Part shown: positions 44,501 to 55,800 of the stretch, piece after piece
Numbering within the stretch: the first letter of the stretch is position 1
Layout of the letters: each line of letters begins with the position of its first letter
NCBI GenBank assembly: GCA_013396635.1
Contig: WBMW01005117.1
Coordinates: forward strand, 19,874 to 83,873
Direction: 5' to 3'
Source: Penelope pileata
Taxonomy: Eukaryota > Chordata > Aves > Galliformes > Cracidae
Length of the DNA: 64,000 bases
Made by a program: the position numbers and the translations under genes
The notes under the pieces: model-generated
What the model saw: the letters and a program-made list of their open reading frames with translations, nothing else
Databases searched by the model: none
What the model was told of the DNA's origin: nothing

Positions 44501-47500
44501 AGTGTCCTGTGTGCACTGAGACCCTTCTTGCCCTCAAGTGAAGCTTATTAGATTAAAATAACTTGGCCTTGGCTAAAGAGTTTATCTGAAGTCCTCAGGA
44601 TGTGGAAGATGTCAATGGATGGGCACAGCAGCACTGCAGGGTGATGCAGCATGCCTTTCTAGACCGTTGGGGTGCGTTCTGAACCTCTGTGAGCAAGCTA
44701 GCTGTAGAGACTTAGAAGCAGCTGTATTTCTGGTGCTTGTTCTGTTGGAAATGTGCTGAACCCATCCTTTCTGTGCTGCAGGACCCCTCTACCCGAAGCC
44801 AGCCCGCTCCTGCAGCCCTTACACGGGTGACCAGTCCAGCATGGAGCACTGTGTTTCTTCACGCCAAAACTGAGCTGTATGGTTTTCTTCCTTTAACAAA
44901 ACAGGTGTCTTAGATTCTGTTATTTAAAGGATACAAGCAGGGAAACGTTAGAGGTTATGTTTTTAATTAAAGTATTTTTATGAAACAAGTGTGGCTTGCA
45001 GATAACAGGCACTAGAACTCATTAGCTTGTAGCTCCCTGCACAGTTCTTCAGAGCAATGGGCATTATTATGCAAATGGGTGCCGCCGGCCTTGAGGTAAT
45101 TGTCGTAGGGAATAACGGGGGGGCCACGATATTAAATTCTTCAGACCCTAAATAGCTGGGAAGCTTGTATTGGGCATCCAGATATTGCCAGTTGTGATGT
45201 CTGTGCCTGGAAGCAAGCCTGACGTCGCTGAGGCCTGCTGCCTGTTTCGATGTTCCTGCTGAAGGAGGCGGTGAGGAAGGCAAAGGGGGTGGCAGGGGGG
45301 GCAAGGAGAGCCAAGGAGATGATCTCTGTGGTAATACTGAGGTAGTGACTAGTTCTGTGCCTTACTGCAGGGCTGAGCTTACCTCGGGGGCCTTTCAGGA
45401 AGGGAGGGACAGACACCTGTTTGGCGGTACTTATTCCCAGGCACCGACTATTAGATTCTGTCCTGATTTTTTGCTTTTTGGTGCATTAGAGCCTAGTTTG
45501 AGAGATGTGGTGTAAACTCATGCTTGCAAATTGCAACAATTCTTAAGTCTTCAAGAAAAAGCATTAGTGACACCTTCGAGTCGTGGTAAAGCTGTTGTAT
45601 ATCCTTGAACAAAGAAATCACACTGGTGATGTCTGTAGTGCTGGATCGACACCTTGAAGCATGCTGCTGCGCTTTGTGGCTCGGTGAAATGGTGCAGCGC
45701 GGGTGAAGGAGCTTTTTTAGCAAGCTACACGTTTTCCCTTGATAAGTGTTGTGTATCTATGAATGAGTTCGTGTGTTGTTTTCAAAGGATTGCTAAAAGG
45801 AATATCTGGGACATAACACCACCAAGCAGTGGAATAGCTGCGTTGTAGATGGAAGCTGATAGTGCTGGATGCTAAAACTGTTCGCGTTTACCTTTGTCCA
45901 ACTGAAAGCGACTGGCAGGAGACTGCTAGACTAACTTATCTCTGGAAGTTATCCTTCCAGTCTGAAACCTGATTGCAAGGCAGGATCTCAGTGTGCATGT
46001 TTTCTGCATCAAGTCATAATTTCCTTTTTCTTCCTTTGCAGATTAAAACTTGGATGAGTAGTACATCTAGGACTTTTTTTTCTTCCCCTTTTCTTGCAGC
46101 ACTTTTCAGTTCACTCTTAGTTCTCTTTTTCTGGCGATGCAAAGCAGCCCAGAGTTAAGATAAGGTACGGTCTGAGGTGGCAGAGGCATATATACAGCAG
46201 TGTAGGAGAGGCTGAGGAGGTGCAGGTGTCTGTAGACTTCCTCAGGAGCCGACTGCAGCCCCGGGTAGGAGCCACACCTGGCTTTGGGAGCCTGAGTTCG
46301 CCAGGAAGAGGCTCCTGGAACGTTCCCATGGCAGTAAAACACGGGGAGAGAATGATTTTTGTTTTCTTCTTACCAGCAGACTCATTCCTCTGTTAGAAAG
46401 GAATGAACTGGCTTGCACATCAGCCTGTCCTTGCAGCATTAGGAAAAAATAGCATGGGATTCACGGCTGTGATCCCTCCTCTCGCTAACTGAATATGATG
46501 CGTGGATGTCTCTTGAGGCCATCGCACACGGATGGTAATAAATATGTGCTCAGCCTTGGGTAGCTATTTTCTCAGTGTTGTGCACTTAAAAAGGAGATGT
46601 ACTCAGGGGAGCTGAGGGGCAGGGGAATAGCTTCTGAGATTGGATAATAGAGCAAGTTGAGAAATCAGCAGAGACGAGGTAGGCGTGTTATGGAAAATCC
46701 TCGGGTATAGGTGGAAAGCTAGAAACCTGCGTGCTGCGAGCACTTAGCTTGCACTGTGCTTGTTTATTTTCTGAAGTCTTTCAGTTCTTCCTTGTGATGA
46801 CAGCAGCGACTATCAGATCTTCAGGAACTTGGAGGATTTGTTTTGAATAAACAACAAGCGTCTGATGTGACTCCTCCAAAAATGTAACAAGGCAGATGGA
46901 ATTGCCTGCGCTATTTGGGTGTATTTCTCGGAATTTTTCCAATTCAAACGGCTCGTTTCCTTGATTGATTTTGCTGTATTGTCAAGCAAGGTACTTAATT
47001 TTTCAAATGTCTCAAATTTACTGCTAGGATATTCAAAATTCATGAGCACATCCTGTGAACACAAGTAAGAGAGGTTCCAGGCTGGAGCACAGGATTGCTA
47101 GACTTCAAATAAGAAAAATAGGATTGTAGTTAAATTTGCTGCGAGGCAGGCAGGAGCTGGGCTTCAATTTCACTTCTTTTTTTCATTGGCTACATAACAG
47201 ACGAGGCAGTAATAGTTTGGTTTTGAAAGGATGATGTTCTTTCCGTAACAGCCTGAGCTGGAGACTTGATCAAAATCAAAATCAAATACTAAAACGAGTG
47301 CAAGTTGCATCAGTTATCTGCTAGTTGCATAAAACCAGTGCTTTAATGTTAGTTAGGCTGACAGCTCGTGTGCTATTAAATGGAGGAAGTCATCACCAAA
47401 GGCGAGAGGAGCTCTTTCTTTCAAGCACCCTTGGTTATTGCCAGCTGTGGGCAGCTATTACGCTCCGTCGCTGTGAATCTCAAGTCCATCTTGTGTGCTT

Positions 47501-48462
47501 TCCCAGTGCTGGGGAGCTGTGGCATGACCTGGGTGCTGGCAACCTGGCGTTTCTGGTTTCTGTGATTAAAATCTTCTTCCTCCTTTGATTTTACCTTTCA
47601 AACCAGCTTTGTTTCACTGAATATGCTGGCTGCTGGAGCTCAGGCTCAGCGCTGGGAGAAGCTTGTCTTTAAGCTCCCTTTCCTTCAACCTCCTTTCCTT
47701 GGCTGAGTAAAAGGAAGGTTGGTTGTACTACGTATGCGTCAGCACTGCAATAAAACCTTCATAAATATTTATCAGGTGGGAAAATAAATACGTGGGTGCA
47801 TCTCTTGAAAGTCAAATCACAGACATAATAATCAGCTGGCAGAGGATGAAAGTTGAGTGCAGGGGACATCTTTCACCTTGTACAGACTCCGTACAACCCC
47901 AAGTGCTGTGCAACTGTGTAACGTCTCCAAGTTGAGACGTTAAGATGCTGGCTTGGAGAAGAGGATGGAACGCTAAATCCTGGCGATGTGTGCTCTAATA
48001 CCATCCATGTGCAGCACTTGAGTCTGCAGTGAAGGTGGTTAGTGCTGTGTAGAATCCAGGCGAGGCTCAGCAGAGGTAAGGTACGATGGTGTTGTTGCTG
48101 TTGACCAGGTCACTTGGGAGGCAGCACTGCTGGTGGACAAGGTAGGTACTACACATCTGCATGGCTTTCCTGGCTCACAGCTGCTTCTTGTGGCCAAGTT
48201 CATAAGATGATGTAGAAGACTTCTGCCTGTTGGGCTTTTCTATTTACAGCATGGGATAGCAATCACAAAGCAGCCAGGAACTCCCAAGTGAGAGGGTTGA
48301 ATGACAATAGTAATAAAACCTACGTCTCGTAACATGTTGTGGCCAAAAATGTCATAAACACAATGGCTTGTTGATGGTCTTCTGTAACCGTTTTGTCTTC
48401 ATTTGACCTGGAGATAAATAGATAAATATTTTCAGCTTATAGTCATAGATATTTGTTGCCTC

Positions 48463-48481
48463 TTTTTTTTTTTTTTTTTTT
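48463..48481. repeat. T19 run
   Basis: Nineteen consecutive T with no SINE or retrocopy body beside it. Confidence 0.95.
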
Positions 48482-51400
48482 CCATTATATGACCATCTGT
48501 TCAAAGAGCAGAATATCAGTTTGTGGTGGTTCAAATGATCCTGGCTGGCAGCGTGGCCCGTTGTGGGTCCCAGGCCCTTGGCTGATGTCAGGAAGAATGG
48601 GAGAGTGGTGAAGGAGAGCAGTGCTCGTTCCTGTTTTTCCTCTTGCTCCTGCAAGTTCTTGCAGTTCTTGTTTGTTGTGTTGCTACAAGTGAAATGGAAA
48701 TGAGTGAGTAATCTTCATGAAGGATAGAAATACTTGTGTTCTAGTCTGCCCCAGATGATGGAATAGAGCCCTCTCCCCCATCTCCTTTTGTTTCTTCTGC
48801 CTTAGGGTGGTTTATCATGGCTGCATTAGTGCAGCAGGAGCTGGGGGATAGGAAGTGCAGAGTGACCTGGTTATAATCGAGGTGTTGGTCCTGGGTGTTT
48901 AGAATGTCTTCGAAGAGGTGCACGTAGAAACCAATAAGACATGCGGATTAACGTCTTTTACTGAGCATCTTCAAAGTAAACTACTGATTCTTCATGATTC
49001 TGGATGGATGGGGTCAGTACTGGTCTTGTGCATCCTCCTGTGAGCTACAGCAGTGGTCAAGCCTGCAGCTCCCATAGCACTCCTTTTCAGTAGGTCTACT
49101 TCAAACATGCCAAGCAGAGAGAATTTATTTTATTTTATTTTTGTTTGCAGCAAGCATTTTCTGAGTTGGAGAGTCTAAGCTAGCAGAGTGGTTAAAGGAG
49201 GGCAGGGTCTCTTCTTTCTCAGCTCTTCTGTGAGTTTGGGATGGCTGAGTTGCCCCTGTGAGATAACAGCGTGCTGAAGCTTTTCTTTTGCAAGTCAATT
49301 CCGCTAATGGAGAGCAGTGTCACCTTTTGTTGCCAATTAAGATTAATAAACTAGAATTTTTTTACATCACTGTAATTGATTTCTACTGTCACATCCATTC
49401 TTCATAAATAGAACGTGGGTTCCAACTTAGGATATTTTTGTGGCGTTTAAATCATGAAAACAATCTAATTTGACTTCTATTTAATGGCTGGCTGAAGACT
49501 TTTTTGTAATTCATAACTATTGGCAATAACTTCATGCGTTTTTCTTCCTTTTTTTGGCTACCTGCCCGGATTCCACAGTGATGAGCAGTTATCTGTGCAA
49601 CCTTTCACACTGTTGACTGTGATTATCAATGTGTCGTGCGTGCTCTCACTGCATCAAACAGCAATTTTTTGGTAATAGGAAAAGAATAGCTGATTAGGGA
49701 GCTAATGCAATTCGTTTCACACACTGTAATTTAGGTATTGCTTTTGGGAAAGAGTAATGAGTAGGATTTTATGTAGGTATGGGGGTACAGTGTTAGGTAG
49801 GTAGTTCCACTGGTATCAGCGTGCCGTCATCGTGACTGAAACATGGTCCCATGGAGACAGCAGCATCCTGAAAAAGAAAAGTTACTGCGAGGAAGAAGAG
49901 CTTTTAAAATCACCAGGTGCCTTGTATACCCTTCCTAATGTTAAATCATAATGATGGATAGCAACTGCTTGTGGGAAATAACCAAGATGACTACGGTTCA
50001 GAAATCTTGTTTTTGTAGGCAAAACTGCATGAAATTGCCAGTGTGTGCTGATAAGCACACGGCAGTGGGTGCTTATCTTTCGGGCATTGTGTAGAAAATG
50101 TAAAAACTGAAGATTGGAAGTTGAGATGCACAGTGCTCTGTAGTTGGGCACCTCTCGTGTCGTTACACCTCACCCGGTTGCTGTACTGTTCCTCTTATTG
50201 ATGGCAGCTAACCTGGAGCTTAATTTTTCCCCTTTCTGTAGGCACTGAAGCAGGTTGCACCTCGGGATCTCTCCGTGAGATAAGCGGTGCCTGGGATGTC
50301 AAAGAACCGAGCTGGAAGTCGTTAGGCTGTCTGTGATGAATTTCCACACCAGATTTTTCTTGCAATGAAGTTAATAGCTTTTCTGCTGTTGGCATAATTG
50401 TCTTTTAAGCCTCTTTAGCTGCTAGATTCTGGGGGATTTCTAGCGTTTTGACATTTGCACTATTTGCTAACGCAGAGCCTGTACTTTTGTGGGTTAGATG
50501 ATATCTGTGCACGTCTTAATTTTGATTCACGTGGCTGCTGCCTGACACACTTAATCGGCATTCTTCCTGGTTTGTGTCACGGTGACTTCACTCGCCACGT
50601 TGAAGTGTGCCATAAATGTTGGCAGGGGCCCGGTCCTATTAGGTCTCCGTGGGGAATGAGCATTGAAATGGATAAGGGATCTGAGTGCAGGAATGCTGCT
50701 CGAGCGGGCATCATCTGCTGTTTCAGCCAGCAGGCTCAAGTGGTGGGGGCTGTACCCATCCTGTACGTCCCTGGTGCTGTGCTGGGGGGCAGCTGGGGGG
50801 ATGGTGCCTTGGGTGGCATCCTGGTGGGGGGCAGGGGGTGCGTTCCCTCCCCAGCAGTGGAGGGTTTTTTTAATGCAGAAAACCTCTGGATTAGAGCAGG
50901 GGCCAACAGAGCAAGTTCAGGAACTTTTTTCAGTAAAACTGAAGAACGTGGGATAAAGATGGGAGGGGTGTCAGCAGCATGAGAGAGGATTGTGGCTGAG
51001 AAAAGACAGCCATGACGTCCTTCTGCACATTCCTCTCAAGGGTTCTGAGCCTCCTTCAGAAACCATGCTAAGGTGGCATCTTCTGAAAGGGTGTTCCAGC
51101 TGTGTGCTGGGGTACGTGCTCAAGTAAAGCCAGGGGAAGAGAGGAAAATACGTTGCACACAGAAATTATATAGGGGACTCATTAAAAACGATACAAATTG
51201 TTATTTACTATTCCATTCAGCATTTGGCTGTGACCTGTATTTACAGTGTGTTCGTGCAAGGAGAAGGAGAACTACGACGCTGCTGAACAGCTTGCACCTT
51301 ACATTTTGTTTTATCCACAGCCTTCATCCTTCTATTTGTCAACGGAGAATGCAAGGTCTGTGGGATGGGGGCTGCATCGTGTCTCTGTGGAAAGGCGTGC

Positions 51401-52496
51401 AACAAGCTTGTGCCATGAATACACGGTGGTGATTATCAGCACTGAGAAGGGAAGCACAGCAGCTAGCGGAAGGCATGGAAAAAGACGAGGAGTTGCTGTG
51501 GTAGTTGACTTTCTGTGGACAGAAGGAGATTGTGGTCTTTTTTTCACAGCCTAGCTCGTGTTCTCATATTTTACTGGAGGCTGCCAGTGTTGCTGTTAAG
51601 GCCTCTGTTGGAGATGGGCACTGTTTTGCACAGGAACAAATCTGAAAGTGATTTGGAAACCAGAATTGGCCAGTCTTGCTGAGTAAGCAGATAGCTCCGT
51701 GGCCCCGTTGCTTTGAATGTGATATGAGGAGGTTTACCGTCCTTGTCCTTTGTAACTGAATAGCTTGGACTCAGATACTCAAATTGAGTTGAAAAGATTC
51801 CCTGTCTGGGAAGGAATTGCTCATTTGTGATATTGATGCCAACAATTTGAAAGTAATAACTTTGGTTTCTCTGCATTTTTGAGGTAGGTGTGCTGCCTCT
51901 GGAAGATGAGCGCTGCCTCTCGCCAGTGTGAGCCTTCAGAGCATCCCTTCCCTTCTGCCATGGAGAAACCCACGTGCACCTCCGTTGCTGTTACCGCATG
52001 GCGTAACGGGATCCCTTCGGGTAGCGGGAGTAAAGCTGAGGTGGGCGAGCCCTGAGCTGGAGGGGAAGGAGCCTTACTGTGAAGGGCTTTCGAGTTGCTC
52101 AGCCTGTATGGCTGCTAGCTGGAATACCCTGTGTGACTTGTGTGACCCTGTATTGCCTGTGTGACTTGTCCTTGAACATGCATCGTGAAATTTGGACAAA
52201 AAATGGGATCACTGAATGAACGCAGGCTTTGATCATGCCCTGTCGTTGTGCTCCCCACAGGATGCCTGTGGCTGCTCTCTCCTGCTCTAGCATGAAGTCC
52301 TCCCAGCTCCGTTGTTTGGTGGTAAGGCCTGGCATTGCCATAGGGCCGGGCAGTGTGCAGTGGCTGTGGCTGTTAGCAGACAGCCAGAACAAGTAGTTCC
52401 TGGGCCATCTGCTGAGCTGCTTGATGTGGAACTCGGATATTTTGAGACAAAGTCAAAAATTTTACCCATCAAATTGTTTTCAGATGGTATTTTGGA

Positions 52497-52537
52497 TTTA
52501 TTAGATCTTTAAAGGGGATCTTTATTAGATCCCCTTT
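52497..52537. repeat. direct repeat overlapping a perfect 11-bp stem hairpin
   Basis: TTTATTAGATC occurs at 52497-52507 and 52521-52531. The second copy overlaps an inverted repeat, AAAGGGGATCT (52511-52521) and AGATCCCCTTT (52527-52537), with a 5-base loop. Confidence 0.95.
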
Positions 52538-52595
52538 CCAGGCTTTTGAATGATGATTATGACAATTCCTGTGCAAATATGTTTTGAAGACTTCT

Positions 52596-52625
52596 GTACT
52601 GGGTTCTGTACTGGGTTCTGTACTT
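52596..52625. repeat. 12-bp unit, about 2.5 tandem copies
   Basis: TGTACTGGGTTC is repeated twice and followed by TGTACT. It is a minor local duplication. Confidence 0.9.
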
Positions 52626-52767
52626 CTCTCCATGTTTTCCAAGAGTTGGAGTACAAGTACTGGAAGACTTCCTATCCTATGGTTATTACCAAAGCCTCCT
52701 TCATGTTTTACTGTTCATGACGTGAATCCAGAGGTGGAGTTGGCAGGTGTGTGGACCAGATTTTCAT

Positions 52768-52865
52768 GTTCACAGAAACACAAGGTTGGAAAGGACCTGC
52801 AAGATCATCTAGTCCAACCGTCCTCCTATCACCGTCACTACCCACTAAGCTACTAACCCATATCC
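52768..52865 (-). mobile_element. CR1 LINE fragment, minus orientation
   Basis: CACAGAAACACAAGGTTGGA, AAGGACCTGCAAGATCATCT and AGTCCAACCGTCCTCCTATC, then CCCACTAAGCTACTAACCCA, match the reverse complement of the CR1 3' end. About 100 bases survive. Confidence 0.92.
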
Positions 52866-55800
52866 CGAGGTTCCAGCTCTCCCATGGGAAGGGTGCTCGG
52901 TGCGGACCAGTATTGATGTGTAGGTGAACAAAAAGCCTCATGTTCAATGTTTAGGTATGCTGTGTCCCATAGGCACTTACGTGGAATAATAAAAAGAAGC
53001 CTGAGTTAGAACTTCAGTGCACTGCACTATGAAGGCTTTAATTGCATCTTCCACAGCCGTTGATGACTTGTGGTACAACTTGTGCCATCTCGTCCCTCTT
53101 GTTACACAGCAGCACGTTATGAGAGCGCACCGCTAGCTGTTTCACCTACGTAAATGGATTGCCACCAAGTGGTGGCTTTCCAGAAGAAGAAAGGCACCGT
53201 GTTTTCATTTAGGTGACTTCATAGAGCGTTGAAGACAAAAAGAAGCAGCTTTGAAGGCTGCCTGTCTGCACAAGCACGTGGAGGTAATCTAACCAGGTGG
53301 TGTGCGATGAATATTTGACTTAGTGAGATATCCTGGGTGGTAACGTGGGGTTTATGGACACAGGAAAGCAAGAAGCAGCTCGTGTGGGTGTTTCACCGAG
53401 ACGTACTGCGTGTCCTTAGCATGTCAGTCTGTGTTGAAGGCATAACGATGTTCATAGCCCTCCAAATGGGGCTCGGTGCTGGTCAGAGTGAGGCAGAGCT
53501 GTGCTGGCAGTCCGCACACCGACACGCATCCATTTCTGCATGTATCGATGGGAACGTGCGTGATCCACGAGGATGGGTCAGCGAGAAGGGTTCCACAGCC
53601 GAGGGTGAAGTGCAAGCAGTGTGCTTGTAGCGTGCTGAACTGGGGTGTGTGCATACACGTGGACCTCCAAGTGGTGCAATACACATAAAGCACCCCGTTC
53701 TTTTATAAATATTTGTGTGCTTAAGCCTGTCATTTTGGTTTGAAGTCTGTAATCTGCCATAACGAATACGTTTGGAGACCTTGGCAGACCTTGCCAAATG
53801 ATTACTCTTACCAGCTGTTCCCGCTACCGAAAGAGCTTTAAATTTAATCAATAAATAGAAATCATAGCCTGCTTCCTCACTGGAGTGTCGCTGGAAGACT
53901 TGGACGGTTGCTCTGTCATTAGCTGCCTGCTTATTTGGAATGCTGTAGTTGCAGTGGAAATCATTGCGTTTGCCACATACTTCAGAATCTGTCTCCTCTC
54001 TTCTTGAGGAGAGACGGTTATCTGCAATCATGGAAACCCCATACAGATGTAATAATAATATGTCCTGAAAATAGAAGAAGGCTCAACTGGCCACCCTGCC
54101 CCCAAATCATGGAAATCTAGTGTTGTTCATGGCAGTTTACATAAGTTTCTGCTGTGCAGTCCATTTCTTGATACCGGGTGTTTGTTTCCATTAGTTTTAT
54201 TTGAGGTTTAAGGACTGGCCCTAAAGCAGAATGTGCTACAGAGCCCACTTCTGTGATCCCCTGGTGTGCTATGGCCTCTTCTTGATGTGTGCTTGTAAGC
54301 GAGAGGCTGGGGCAGGGTGTTTTGGTTGTGGTTTCCTGCAAGTTTGTGGCGTTTTGAAACTTGCTTCCATGCTGCAGTAACCCCTGCTCTTCAGTGTTAG
54401 CCCCAGCTGTATCAGTGCTCACTGATGGGCAGCGCTGGAGGCGTGGGGTTGGCGCTTCTCTGAGCTTCGAGTGAAGCTCGCTCCTGTCCTCAGCGACCAA
54501 GAGCAAACCCAAGGTTTAAAAGGTTAAAATAAGCCTTGTTATAGGGCTCATAGGTGTATAATCCAGTTGTGGAGTTTATAGAATGTGCTCTGTTTAAGGG
54601 ACTAAGTTGGAGAAGCCTCTGCAGCAGGTCTGTCTGGGTGTAGGCACTTAAACTAAAGAATATTGTTTCAGCACCTTCTTATTTTCAAGTGGTTACCTCT
54701 GGCTTCCTGCTGATCCTGTTGTTGTGGCTGGCATTCGGGGTTGGCTGGGTTGTTCTTTTCCCTGGTATTCTCTGTGCTTGTATTAACATCAGTGTGCCTT
54801 GAAATGAAGTGCACTGGTGAGCATCTCACCTTGATGCTGTTGGTAGCTTTGCCGATGGGGTGTGTATGCCCTTCCTGCTCATCCCACCAGATTTTGGCCG
54901 CGGAGAGGTAAGGAAGCAGTCACCCCCAGAGCTTCCACGCTCGGCATGGAGCCCCGCAGAGGTGTAGGCTGGCACTGGTGGGTCCTGCTGGCTCCTGGTG
55001 GCTGTGCTCCCAGAGCCGTGCCCACGGACGTGCCGTGTCTGAGCTGGTGCAGCCGGTGCCGTGGAGGAGCCGGGGCAGCTGCTCCAACCCAGCCGTTGTG
55101 TACTGTCACACTTCTGTTCTCTGCATTAATGGGGTCGTGCCAAGCACACAATGAGTCCATCCCGTTGGCTTAAGCAGAAATAAAAGCAAGATGTAACTTC
55201 CCCATTAGATATTGTTCTGTTGGTTGTGATTTTCATTCTTTTTTTTAAAGTTTCTCATAAAAGCCTGTTCTAGCTTGCACTTACTTCAGCCTCCTGTAAA
55301 GAGGAGGGCTTCCATGTCCCTCCTGCAAAGAATCTCCTGTTCTTGTGGGGTAGAGCAAAGCGTCTGCTCCTTCCTGGGCATCTCTTCGGGTGACAGTGCT
55401 GCTCTTTGGTCACCACCCCCAGGCCCTGGCTGTGGCACAGAGCGGGGCCGTGGGGCTCAGCAAGGGATCCAAGCTGTACACGTTCAAGTGGTTCCTCCGA
55501 CATTGTGAGAACTGCATGGGTGCAGTTGGGTTTTTTCCTTCTCTTTCTAATACTTTCTAAAACGTTCCCTTTCTAATACATTCTAATAAGGGCTGAAGTG
55601 TGAATTTGAAGCACTCACCTTTGGGTGACAGTGGTTTTAAGCAAGGTAAGTGCCCTACTTACTTTGGTCTCGTTATGCTTATTTATGACAAAGCGTGTTT
55701 CTGTTTGGCATGGCTGCAGACTTGAAGATCAAATGCATGAATTCAAGGAACCTCTGCGACTTTGCAGCTGCAGTCACTCCGACTGTCGAGTTCAAATCAT

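Larger units (their letters stand above)
39527..52767 (+). other. NAV2: presumed first intron of NAV2, part 1
   Basis: No further exon was recognised; the next expected one encodes IYTDWANHYLAKSGHK of the CH domain and is absent. Simple repeats occur at 41502-41528, 48463-48481 and 49124-49142. TAAT-rich and octamer-containing patches (45069-45076, 49300-49760) may be regulatory. A 175-codon frame at 50455-50982 has no recognised domain. Confidence 0.6.
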
